Source of the DNA: an uncultured Rhodospirillales bacterium
GTDB lineage: Bacteria; Pseudomonadota; Alphaproteobacteria; RF32; CAG-239
Assembly: GCA_902778645.1 (NCBI GenBank)
Contig: CACYYO010000014.1
Coordinates: 1-33,993 of the forward strand
Length of the DNA stretch: 33,993 nucleotides
Direction: 5' to 3'
Part shown: piece by piece, positions 16,423 to 23,962 of the stretch
Layout: each line of letters opens with the position of its first letter
Position numbering within the stretch: position 1 is the stretch's first letter
The notes under the pieces: generated by a model
What the model saw: only the letters and a program-made list of their open reading frames with translations
The model's database searches: none
What the model was told of the DNA's origin: nothing
Program-made: the position numbers and the translations under genes

Positions 16423-16499
16423 ATTTTACAAAAAATAAAAAATCAAGTATTTTGTAAAATATATTTAACAAAATCTATAAAATATGATTTTTGTAAAAT
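16423..16499 (-). promoter_or_regulatory. Three copies of an 11-bp operator-like sequence
   Basis: ATTTTACAAAA (16423-16433), its exact reverse complement TTTTGTAAAAT (16450-16460), and TTTTGTAAAAT again (16489-16499). The first two form an inverted pair 16 bases apart. They span 26 to 102 bases upstream of the DUF4143 ATPase start, where its promoter should be. No DNA-binding regulator gene is in the island, so the binder is unknown. Confidence 0.6.
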
Positions 16500-16557
16500 G
16501 AAATTGAAGTAGCATTCATAATCCGCATTTTTTGCGATTGAATGTGGTTTTGCGTTT

Positions 16558-16686
16558 TTATGCACAATTTATCATTTTGACCGTTTTCGTTCGTGTACGT
16601 GCATGGAAACGTGTTAAAATCAATTTATAACTCTTTGTTATCCACAATTTATCAAGTGCAATATGTTGATAAGGTTTGACCGTTTT
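16558..16686 (+). other. Duplicated DnaA-box-containing repeat (origin-like region)
   Basis: TTATGCACAATTTATCA (16558-16574) and TTATCCACAATTTATCA (16638-16654) differ at one base, and each begins with a perfect TTATNCACA DnaA box. Each is followed by a second shared block, TTTGACCGTTTT (16576-16587 and 16675-16686). The surroundings are AT-rich and non-coding. It could be a vestigial plasmid-type origin or a DnaA-binding control region. Confidence 0.45.
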
Positions 16687-16709
16687 AGAATTAAGTAATT
16701 ATATCAAGA

Positions 16710-16735
16710 TGGGTATTAGTGATATACTAATACCC
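16710..16735. terminator. Perfect hairpin at the 3' end of the secreted-protein gene
   Basis: GGGTATTAGT and ACTAATACCC form a 10-bp stem around GATAT, overlapping the stop codon of the minus-strand gene (16727-16729). A run of six T follows on the plus strand only, so it is a better terminator for plus-strand transcription; on the minus strand it may protect the mRNA end. Confidence 0.5.
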
Positions 16736-17470
16736 ATTTTTTGCAATATTGAGATATAGTAAACGCTCAAGTATTTCTGATAGCATTTTTCCTTCATCTG
16801 AATATGGTATAATATTGGTTATTGTTCCGCAAGAACCTTCACAATACTTATTTTCGGTATATATACCATAATAAAACCCTATACTAGCTTTTCTTAATTG
16901 CTCTACATATTGTCTCATTTTTACTTGTTGTTCTGTATTAAATCCTTTTTGTATTTCTTGATTAATCGCCGTATTCAAACAATCATTTATCTTAACATTT
17001 TTTTCTATCATATCATTTGTTGTTTGGTCTGGTAATTTTTCAGCAGCAACAAAACAATTTTCATAAATTTTTTGTACTAAAGATTTTGCTAATGTTTTAT
17101 CGCCTTCTATTGTATGATGAATTTCCGGTAACTCGTTTAATTCTGCTGAAATATTATATTGTTCATTTTTAACACAGCCAACTTTGATACCTAAATTGAT
17201 ATATTTGTTATTCTCTTTATAGTAAATATGAGCTAAATCAAGGGACTTCCTATTAACCTTAATAGGATTGGAATTTTCAATATCTTTAACTTTTATTTCT
17301 TTGGCTTGAGCATCTGGACAAATGGAACAGTAATCATATAAAACTTTTTGTGTTTTTATGATTTCAACAGCTTTATCAGCAATATCTTTAGAAACATCAA
17401 AACAAACATCTGCGCGCGCATTAAAGGCATAAATCCATAGTAACGCAATAAGTAATACTGATTTTTTCAT
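16727..17470 (-). CDS. Secreted cysteine-containing protein, unknown
   Basis: A 247-residue exported protein. The signal peptide is MKKSVLLIALLWIYAFNARA, with cleavage before DVCFD. The mature part carries about eight cysteines (VCFD, DYCSICPD, VGCVK, ENCFV, NDCLN, KYCEGSCG), suggesting disulfides in the periplasm. The C-terminal half (ENCFVAAEKLPDQT to KYCEGSCG) loosely recalls LprI/DUF1311-type lysozyme-inhibitor domains, but I am not confident. The frame is open back to a TTG at 17512; I chose ATG 17470 because it has GGGAG upstream and yields the signal peptide. It is AT-rich and is the rightmost gene of the tRNA-Asn island. Confidence 0.75.
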   Translation of the reverse strand: MKKSVLLIALLWIYAFNARADVCFDVSKDIADKAVEIIKTQKVLYDYCSICPDAQAKEIKVKDIENSNPIKVNRKSLDLAHIYYKENNKYINLGIKVGCVKNEQYNISAELNELPEIHHTIEGDKTLAKSLVQKIYENCFVAAEKLPDQTTNDMIEKNVKINDCLNTAINQEIQKGFNTEQQVKMRQYVEQLRKASIGFYYGIYTENKYCEGSCGTITNIIPYSDEGKMLSEILERLLYLNIAKNGY

Positions 17471-17589
17471 TCTTCTTCTCCCATTGTTTATAGCATAATT
17501 CTGCAGATACAAAAGTCAAGTTTGTTATCTTCTTTTATTTTCAAATCACCTTCAAACCGTTACCTGTAGCCGATTAAAGGTGATTTATG

Positions 17590-17608
17590 TTATTAGCAGT
17601 GCTAATAA
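17590..17608. repeat. 19-bp perfect palindrome near the right island end
   Basis: TTATTAGCAGTGCTAATAA is symmetric about a central G and lies 30 bases inside the right direct repeat. Its position suits a recombinase or excisionase arm site, but this is a guess from location only. Confidence 0.45.
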
Positions 17609-17637
17609 TAATGGCAAAATACTTTTGGAATTTAGGT

Positions 17638-17691
17638 CGGAGCCAACAAAAGAAACGTCGCTTTTATGGTGGCGTTTTTTTTGTTGCTTTC
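17638..17691 (+). repeat. Right direct repeat (attR-like): displaced tRNA-Asn 3' end and terminator
   Basis: Matches 12012-12065 at 51 of 54 positions: CGGAGCCAACAAAA, one mismatch, then the hairpin CGTCGCT/GGTGGCG and eight T. No tRNA body precedes it. It abuts the stop codon of the DHH gene (17693), so it may act as that gene's downstream boundary. Confidence 0.85.
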
Positions 17692-17692
17692 T

Positions 17693-18553
17693 TTAATTCT
17701 TCTGCAAGTGTTTTTTGAGGAAATCAGGCAATTCTTTCAGCCCCGAGGCTCCGGCGGCGTGAAAGTGTCCACCACCGCCAAATTCCGCAGCAACTTTAGA
17801 GACATCAAAATTTTTATAGCTGTAAAATGACAAATTCCAACAATTATGCTTGTTCATGAAGAAATTGACCATAAAATCAAACCTGTCTAAAATATCCAAC
17901 GAATCAAAAAATTCGGACTTTCCTTGCGGCATATTAGCACATATACATTTATGCCCCTTGTATTCACTGGTAAAGCTGATGCCTCGCACCAAACGATAGT
18001 TTCTGACCTTTATGTAGGCTAAAATCGCCTCCCCTTGTTTGACCATCGCCGGGACATCCATGGTATTATTAATCAGACTTTCCCAAATTTCATCGGTCGG
18101 ACGATTGACGCCTGAGGCTTGCATCGCATATTCAAACGGTTTTACCCTATCGTCACTTAAATCATAAATATCGCTCATTCCTAAAAGTTTAATTCCTAAC
18201 GGTACCTCTTTGTCCGGATAAAAATATTCCCAACTCAGCACGATTGCTGCCGTGCCGTCTCGGCGCAGGCCTTTGATTTCTTTCATTCCCTCGGCACAGC
18301 GTTGCTCATATTCCGTAATTGATGATAAATGGTGGTCTATCCATGTCAGGTCTTTCGTTTGATTTAATTCATCCATAAAATCCATCGGCAGACAATAGTC
18401 ACAAACGATGATTTTATCGTGCGCACGAATTTGCTCATACGGCACTTCCATATCATGGTTCATGCCGATAAACTCTATCTCAGGGTATACACTCCTAACA
18501 ATGGCGGCTGATCCCTTACCATCATGATCTGCAATATGATAAACACATAACAT
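17693..18553 (-). CDS. DHH-family phosphoesterase
   Basis: A 286-residue DHH/DHHA1 phosphohydrolase. Metal ligands are visible in HIADHDGKGSA (D9, H10, D11), CDYC (D52) and the DHH triad itself, WIDHHLSS (D73-H75). The C-terminal DHHA1 glycine motif is GGGGHFHAAG (259-268). The domain layout resembles oligoribonuclease/NrnA-type or cyclic-dinucleotide enzymes; the substrate cannot be told. It is the last gene of the operon that starts at 28049, 13 bases after the metallo-beta-lactamase gene. Its stop lies one base beyond the right repeat of the tRNA-Asn island, so the island inserted between this gene and tRNA-Asn without damaging it. Confidence 0.9.
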   Translation of the reverse strand: MLCVYHIADHDGKGSAAIVRSVYPEIEFIGMNHDMEVPYEQIRAHDKIIVCDYCLPMDFMDELNQTKDLTWIDHHLSSITEYEQRCAEGMKEIKGLRRDGTAAIVLSWEYFYPDKEVPLGIKLLGMSDIYDLSDDRVKPFEYAMQASGVNRPTDEIWESLINNTMDVPAMVKQGEAILAYIKVRNYRLVRGISFTSEYKGHKCICANMPQGKSEFFDSLDILDRFDFMVNFFMNKHNCWNLSFYSYKNFDVSKVAAEFGGGGHFHAAGASGLKELPDFLKKHLQKN

Positions 18554-18566
18554 TTTTCTGTTCCCT

Positions 18567-19355
18567 CTACTTTATGATAATTTCCATGCCGTCAAATGCA
18601 GCTTCGACGTGCGGCGGTGTATGCTGATTAACCCAATCATAGTCACACTCCGAGGCCATATGGTTGATAACCGCATGTTCGGGGTTAATTCTTTCTATCA
18701 CTTTTAAGACATCATCCAGTCCCGCATGCGTCACCTGCCCGAACGGTGTCGTCAAAGGTAAAACCAACAGTTTCGGACGGGTGGTAATATGCTTAAAGCC
18801 GCTCTCGGCTATCTCTTTGAAATCAGAGATGTAAACAATCTCACTGTTGCCGAATATATACCCCATACTCTCCGGGCAATGCCCTAAAATTTTTATCGGC
18901 ATAATGTCCAGATTTTTTATCTTAAATGCATGATTGGCTTTGATAATGTTCGGCACCATACTCGGCATTCTGACGACATCGTGAACAACATCCGGCTTAC
19001 TCAGTAAATATGAAAAATTATGTTTGATATACTTGGCCGTTTTCACCCCGCAATAAAAATCCAGATTTTTCTGGGTGACACGGTTAATGCCGCGCATATC
19101 ATCTATGCCGTGAATATGGTCGGCATGGGCATGGGTATAAAGCAAGGCATCAAAACGATTTATGTGGTGGTGTATCAATTGGCGATTAATATCCGGATCT
19201 GTATCGATCAGGATTGTCGTATCGTTCATCTCAATAAATGTTGAGGTGCGCGTGCGATAGTTTTTAGGATTATTCGGATTACAGGCTCCCCAACCGCTGT
19301 TAATCGACGGGACACCGGGGGCTGCTCCTGCCCCGAGAATAATAACCTTACTCAT
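18567..19355 (-). CDS. Metallo-beta-lactamase-fold hydrolase (PhnP-like)
   Basis: A 262-residue metal-dependent hydrolase. The N-terminal MSKVIILGAGAAPGVPSI is followed by CNPNNPKNYRTRTS, the metal motif THAHADHIHG (H75, H77, D79, H80), ILGHCPESMGYIF, VYISDFKE and a C-terminal NHMASE. The fold is that of PhnP/RNase Z-like phosphodiesterases; the substrate is unknown. The start ATG at 19355 overlaps the end of tatD by 8 bases and has AGG seven bases upstream; an in-frame ATG at 19361 is less likely. A tatD-MBL pair downstream of holB is a conserved alphaproteobacterial arrangement. Confidence 0.92.
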   Translation of the reverse strand: MSKVIILGAGAAPGVPSINSGWGACNPNNPKNYRTRTSTFIEMNDTTILIDTDPDINRQLIHHHINRFDALLYTHAHADHIHGIDDMRGINRVTQKNLDFYCGVKTAKYIKHNFSYLLSKPDVVHDVVRMPSMVPNIIKANHAFKIKNLDIMPIKILGHCPESMGYIFGNSEIVYISDFKEIAESGFKHITTRPKLLVLPLTTPFGQVTHAGLDDVLKVIERINPEHAVINHMASECDYDWVNQHTPPHVEAAFDGMEIIIK

Positions 19356-20145
19356 AATCATACCTGCCTTTATCACTCGCTTTTCTGAATAAGCGATAGA
19401 AATTATCCGAGGTGATTTGTGCCAGTTTCTCAAACGGAATATCTTTTATTTGCGCCAGCCTCTCTGCTGTGTATTTCACAAATGCCGGCTCGTTACGACG
19501 CCCTCTTTGCGGAATTGGTGCCAAAAACGGTGAATCAGTCTCTACCAACAGTCTTTCTAACGGAATATCAGCGAAAATTTCTCTTATGTCTTGCGATTTA
19601 TTAAAGGTCAAAATCCCTGATGCCGAAATATAAAAACCGATACTCAAGGCAAAATCCGCCAATTTTTTCGATGACGAGAAGCAGTGAATCTCCCCGCTAA
19701 ACGGCTTTTGCTGATACATCTCTTTTAATAAGGCGATTGTATCATCATCGGCATCGCGTGTATGGATAATCAGAGGGAGTTCTGTCTCCTGTGCGGCTAT
19801 AATCTGCTCCCGAAAAATACGGATTTGTGTATCTCGCGGCGCATAGTCATAAAAATAATCTAAACCGCATTCGCCAATACCGACCACCTTTTTGTGCCCT
19901 GCCTGCGCAATAAAATCCTGCGCTTTAATATTTTCATATTCTGCAGCATTGTGCGGGTGAACACCGACTGCGGTGTAGATAAACGGATATTTTTCCGACA
20001 AGGCCAGTTGTTTGTCCAGTTCTCCGATATTATTACCGGCATTGAGCATGGCGGTGACCCCGTTTTCTTTGGCGCGCGCCAATATTTCTTCGAAATCATC
20101 TTCAAAGTCGTTATAATCCAAATGACAATGACTATCTACTAACAT
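19348..20145 (-). CDS. tatD: TatD-family metal-dependent deoxyribonuclease
   Basis: A 265-residue TIM-barrel hydrolase of the TatD family, active on DNA 3' ends in studied members. Metal and catalytic residues are in DSHCHLD (H6, H8), VGIGECGLDY (Glu), IIHTRDAD (His), IHCFS (His) and VETDSPFLAP (Asp). Length is normal. It begins 8 bases after holB and overlaps the metallo-beta-lactamase gene, so it is within the large operon. Confidence 0.96.
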   Translation of the reverse strand: MLVDSHCHLDYNDFEDDFEEILARAKENGVTAMLNAGNNIGELDKQLALSEKYPFIYTAVGVHPHNAAEYENIKAQDFIAQAGHKKVVGIGECGLDYFYDYAPRDTQIRIFREQIIAAQETELPLIIHTRDADDDTIALLKEMYQQKPFSGEIHCFSSSKKLADFALSIGFYISASGILTFNKSQDIREIFADIPLERLLVETDSPFLAPIPQRGRRNEPAFVKYTAERLAQIKDIPFEKLAQITSDNFYRLFRKASDKGRYDYE

Positions 20146-20153
20146 TTTTTATC

Positions 20154-21209
20154 CTATACTGTTTTTATCAGACTATATATAATATTCATTAAAACCTGTT
20201 TTTTATCTATATTAAGGCGAGCGGATTCATCAAACATCTTAACGGTATTTTCCCACACATCAGCTAATTCTTCAATATGCTCCGAATTTGCTATATTCTC
20301 CGAGATGAACTTGAAAACCAGCTCTTGTACCAAAACATAGATATCTTCATCTTTGGCAGCCGTTTCACAATAGCTTAATAAGTCAGAAAGTTTAAATTTC
20401 TCTTTAGCATATACTAATTTACATAAGTTATCATAATACTGCAGTGCTTTGTTGTCAGAATAAATCAGGGCTTTACCAATGCTGCCGGAACATATTTCTT
20501 GTAATCCGGAAATTTCTTTCTCGCTCAATTCCGGACGATAACGACGGAGCAGACTGGCGATAACATTTCCGGCCAATGGCGCCAACAACAGCTTAGCACA
20601 TCTTGACTTAATGGTTGGCAACAATCTCCCGGGATTATGACTAATCAGTAACAATATGCTTTTAGCCGGCGGCTCTTCCAAAATTTTCAGTACCGCATTA
20701 GCGCTTGCCGCATTCATATCGTCTATGCTGTCTATTATCACAATGCGCCAGTTGTTGTCGGCTGATTTTTTTGACAAGAAATCATTGATGGTACGGACAT
20801 CATCTATCCTGATAACCGCCGATTTCTTGAGGCCTTTCAATTCATTTTCCGATAGGGCCTCGCCCTCTTTTATGGCTTTTAGGACTTTTTTCTTGTCGGT
20901 TTCGATAAAATCACGCTCAATGACTTTCAAATTCGGATGAGCATTTTTAGCAATCAGTTTATAAGCCGGATTATTCTCACTAACCTCCAAGGAGGTATAC
21001 TTATCCTTATTCTTCTCGTCGGCTGACAGTAAAAAACGCGCAAAGCGATATGCTAATGTCGCCTTGCCTATTCCTTCCTGACCGCATAACAGCCAAGAAT
21101 TATGCATGGAATTATTTTTCCATGCTTCCAATAATGCTTGTTCTGCTTTTTCCTGTCCGAGCAGAAAGGTGTTATTTCGGGGGAAAATGTCTGACGAGTC
21201 ATCCGGCAT
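20154..21209 (-). CDS. holB: DNA polymerase III, delta' subunit
   Basis: A 351-residue clamp-loader subunit that helps load the sliding clamp. Visible features are FLLGQEKAEQALLEAW, the Walker A-like GQEGIGKAT (43-51), VIIDSIDDMNAASANAVLKI, LEEPPAKSILLLISHNPGRL and LPTIKSRC (an SRC-type motif). The zinc-binding cysteine cluster of some family members is not evident. It overlaps tmk by one base (TAATG) and is followed by tatD after 8 bases. tmk-holB pairing is widely conserved. In many relatives metG lies after holB; here it does not. Confidence 0.95.
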   Translation of the reverse strand: MPDDSSDIFPRNNTFLLGQEKAEQALLEAWKNNSMHNSWLLCGQEGIGKATLAYRFARFLLSADEKNKDKYTSLEVSENNPAYKLIAKNAHPNLKVIERDFIETDKKKVLKAIKEGEALSENELKGLKKSAVIRIDDVRTINDFLSKKSADNNWRIVIIDSIDDMNAASANAVLKILEEPPAKSILLLISHNPGRLLPTIKSRCAKLLLAPLAGNVIASLLRRYRPELSEKEISGLQEICSGSIGKALIYSDNKALQYYDNLCKLVYAKEKFKLSDLLSYCETAAKDEDIYVLVQELVFKFISENIANSEHIEELADVWENTVKMFDESARLNIDKKQVLMNIIYSLIKTV

Positions 21210-21856
21210 TACACTAACCCAAACCTTTCCGTGATAATACGAATCACATCTTGGTGAAGATCTTCAATACTTTTGTCGGCATCTAATACAATGCAGCGTG
21301 CGGGGTCTCGCTTTGCTATCTCAAGAAACCCTTGTCTTAAGCGCTGATGAAACGCCGTGCCACGACTTTCATGACGTGTTTCCTTTTCCGTCATTCCCGC
21401 TGCTTTAGCGTACGAACGTGCCAAACCGACCTCAACATCCAAGTCAAAAATCAGTGTCAAATCCGGCTTAAAATCTCCAACAGCAATTTGATACAAGCTA
21501 TCTAAAAGCTTTTTATCGACTTTTTTATCATATCCGTAATACTGGTAGGCAACCGTTGAATCGGCAAAGCGATCTGACAAAACCCATTGCCCAGCTTCCA
21601 GTGCCGGCCATACTTTCTGGCTCATGTGGATACGGCGATCGGCGTAATACAGCAAAGCCTCGGCAACGGCATCCATTTTATCTTTATCTCCGGTCACCAG
21701 TAAGTGACGCAGCTCTAAGCCGATTTCGGTTCCTCCCGGCTCTTTCGTGGCAACCACATTTTGTCCGCGTTTTTGCAAATACTCTTTCAGCAAAGCAAGC
21801 TGCGTTGATTTACCGCACCCCTCTCCACCTTCAAAAGTAATAAATTTGCCGGGCAT
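21209..21856 (-). CDS. tmk: Thymidylate kinase
   Basis: A 215-residue kinase that converts dTMP to dTDP for DNA synthesis. The P-loop GGEGCGKST follows KFITFE at the N-terminus. KEPGGTEIG, the LSDRFADSTVAYQYYG substrate motif and a lid region with basic residues (TRHESRGTAFHQRLRQGF) follow. It overlaps both neighbours by one base (TAATG), which couples its translation to dacA upstream and holB downstream. Confidence 0.97.
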   Translation of the reverse strand: MPGKFITFEGGEGCGKSTQLALLKEYLQKRGQNVVATKEPGGTEIGLELRHLLVTGDKDKMDAVAEALLYYADRRIHMSQKVWPALEAGQWVLSDRFADSTVAYQYYGYDKKVDKKLLDSLYQIAVGDFKPDLTLIFDLDVEVGLARSYAKAAGMTEKETRHESRGTAFHQRLRQGFLEIAKRDPARCIVLDADKSIEDLHQDVIRIITERFGLV

Positions 21857-23004
21857 TAATGCGCTCCTGTCAATAAATATTTGATATTTTTGCCTATTCT
21901 GCCGAAGAATCCCTGTTTCAAGACTTGGTTTGCTGCCAATAACGGGACTTCAAATGTCGGTTGTCCGGGGATATCTATTTTAACGACACCGACAGGCTCG
22001 CCTTTTGCAATCGGGGCTTTGATAGGCTTGTCATAAACAGCTGTCATTTTAATTTTTGATAATTTGTTTTTGCGCAATGTACGAACAACCGTTTCTCCGA
22101 CGACCAAATCAACGCTTTCTTCCTGTCCTGCCCAAACCGGCGCTGTAGCAACCTTTTGACCGGCGGTCAAAACTTCGTAATTTTTAAACTCTCTGAAGCC
22201 CCAAGACATAAGGCGTTCAGCCTCATCCGAGCGTTCTTTGTTTGAGCTCATCCCAGTCATTACTTCGATCAGGCGACGATCTCCTCGCTTGGCTGAGGCC
22301 GTTAAACTGTAACCGGCCTCTTCCGTGTGTCCGGTTTTGAGCCCGTCGGCATCGGACATCGTATATAACAGCGGATTGCGGTTGCCCTGTTTTATATTGT
22401 TATGTGTAAATTCTTTAATGGAAAAAATCGGATAGTATTCAGGAAAATCTTTGATTAAATGACGTGCCAAGGTCGCCAAGTCTTCTGCCGACATGCGATG
22501 ATCCGGGTGCGGCAAACCGGTTGCGTTGGCAAAGGAACTGTGCTTTAACCCCAGCTTGTTTGCATATTTTTCCATCTCACTGACAAAATCATCTTCACTT
22601 CCGGAAATATTCTCGGCAACAACGATGCAGGCATCGTTCCCTGATTGAATCAAAATTCCTTTGATCAGGTCCTCTATTTTAACTTCTTCCCCAATTTTGA
22701 GGAACATGGTTGAGCCACCGCTGGCGGCCCCACCCTTGCGCCATGCGTTTTCGCTTACCTTGAACGTATCTTCTAAGGATAAAGAACCATCTTTCAGTTT
22801 AGAAAACAGAACATAAACCGTCATTAATTTACTCATTGATGCCGGCGGAACCATCTTATCACCTTCTTTATTATATAAGTAGGCGCCGGTGTCAAAATCC
22901 ATCAACACAGCATTACGTGCCTTTGTCTCAAAAGACGATGCCATTGCTGTTCCTGATAACAATGTCCCTAAAATTATTCCTGTTACAATGCGATTTAATT
23001 TCAT
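21856..23004 (-). CDS. dacA: D-alanyl-D-alanine carboxypeptidase (PBP5/6 type)
   Basis: A 382-residue periplasmic enzyme that trims the terminal D-Ala of peptidoglycan stem peptides. The signal peptide (MKLNRIVTGIILGTLLSGTA, cleavage near MAS) precedes the catalytic SMSK (S56, K59), SGN (121-123) and KTG (223-225). A C-terminal beta domain and amphipathic tail (FGRIGKNIKYLLTG) probably attach to the membrane. AGGAC lies before the ATG. It overlaps tmk by one base and follows rlpA by 17 bases, grouping it with the cell-wall genes rlpA and mltB. Confidence 0.96.
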   Translation of the reverse strand: MKLNRIVTGIILGTLLSGTAMASSFETKARNAVLMDFDTGAYLYNKEGDKMVPPASMSKLMTVYVLFSKLKDGSLSLEDTFKVSENAWRKGGAASGGSTMFLKIGEEVKIEDLIKGILIQSGNDACIVVAENISGSEDDFVSEMEKYANKLGLKHSSFANATGLPHPDHRMSAEDLATLARHLIKDFPEYYPIFSIKEFTHNNIKQGNRNPLLYTMSDADGLKTGHTEEAGYSLTASAKRGDRRLIEVMTGMSSNKERSDEAERLMSWGFREFKNYEVLTAGQKVATAPVWAGQEESVDLVVGETVVRTLRKNKLSKIKMTAVYDKPIKAPIAKGEPVGVVKIDIPGQPTFEVPLLAANQVLKQGFFGRIGKNIKYLLTGAH

Positions 23005-23021
23005 GATTTGTGTCCTATGTT

Positions 23022-23897
23022 CTAATATCTAACTACACTGGCATTCTCTATGCCATAATCTTTAATCTTTGCAAGAGTCCGTTCAGCCTCGTTCTTAGCA
23101 TTGAAAGGACCTATTCTTACCCGATAGAAGGTTTTTCCGCCAACATCAGCCTGGGCAATTTTAGGTGTTCCAAACTGTGAAAGCTTGCTTTGCAGCCCTG
23201 CGGCCGAGGCTCTCTGCGAAAATGAACCTGCCTGTACATAATAATTATTGTCGGCAACCAAGTTCTTTTGGGCGCTATCAGATGCCGCAGCATTATAAAT
23301 CACTAATGTTTTATCTGCTGCCGGTGTTGGTGCGTTTTTGAGACTTGATTTCAGCGGTTGGGATTTTTCAATTTTACCTCCCTGCATCGCGGTTTTTAAA
23401 TCGCGACTTTCTTTCTCAAGCAATTCGACCCGAACTTTTGCCACACCCTTGGTTTGGTAGCCCAACAACTGTGCTCCTCGTTTAGAAATATCGATAATGC
23501 GGTTTTTGGCATATGGACCACGGTCATTGACTCTCAAAACCAAAGAACGCCCGTTTTCCAAGTTTGTCACCCGAACAATCGAAGGCAACGGTAGTGTCCG
23601 GTGCGCTGCCGTTAAGGTGTTCATATCATACTTTTCACCATTGGCGGTACGTTTGTTATGAAAGTCGCTCCCATACCATGAGGCCATTCCGACCTCAGAA
23701 TAGTGATAATCTTCCTTGGGGTAATAGGTTGTCCCTTTTATCCGATAAGGTTTTCCAACCTTATAAACACCGCCTTGCCCCTTTATTGCGGCAGCTTGAG
23801 AATAAGGCGAAGCATTCAAATCGACTTCTCGGCTGGCGCAACCGGTCAACGCTATTGCCAATAAAAACAGGCCTATATACAGTCTATTGTTTTTCAT
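23022..23897 (-). CDS. rlpA: RlpA septal-ring lytic transglycosylase, lipoprotein
   Basis: A 291-residue outer-membrane lipoprotein. The lipobox LTGC puts the lipidated cysteine at C20. The double-psi beta-barrel domain spans about 70-160 (ASWYGSDFHNKRTANGEKYD; LRVNDRGPYAKNRIIDISKR), with the conserved H and D residues of active RlpA. After a linker there is a C-terminal SPOR domain (215-291, YYVQAGSFSQRASAAGLQSK) that binds denuded septal glycan. It follows mltB by 65 bases and precedes dacA by 17. Confidence 0.96.
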   Translation of the reverse strand: MKNNRLYIGLFLLAIALTGCASREVDLNASPYSQAAAIKGQGGVYKVGKPYRIKGTTYYPKEDYHYSEVGMASWYGSDFHNKRTANGEKYDMNTLTAAHRTLPLPSIVRVTNLENGRSLVLRVNDRGPYAKNRIIDISKRGAQLLGYQTKGVAKVRVELLEKESRDLKTAMQGGKIEKSQPLKSSLKNAPTPAADKTLVIYNAAASDSAQKNLVADNNYYVQAGSFSQRASAAGLQSKLSQFGTPKIAQADVGGKTFYRVRIGPFNAKNEAERTLAKIKDYGIENASVVRY

Positions 23898-23962
23898 TCC
23901 TTATTCTCTGTTTCAATCAGTGTACCGACAATCTATACTGTTTTTTCCTCTTCGTAAAGGAC

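Larger units (their letters stand above)
12012..17691. mobile_element. Putative integrated island at tRNA-Asn
   Basis: About 5.6 kb bounded by the 54-bp direct repeats. The content differs from the flanks: the restriction-modification-like gene and the secreted-protein gene are visibly more AT-rich than the operon to the right (about 30% G+C in sampled lines). Gene content is accessory, and removing the segment would restore a simple tRNA-Asn - terminator - DHH gene junction with the two units convergent. No integrase, transposase or relaxase is seen, so it may be a remnant or be mobilised in trans. Confidence 0.7.

Noticed and set aside
12012-17691. Integrase, transposase or toxin-antitoxin pair in the island
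   Set aside because: I looked through the three proteins and the gaps and saw no tyrosine- or serine-recombinase motif and no small gene pair.
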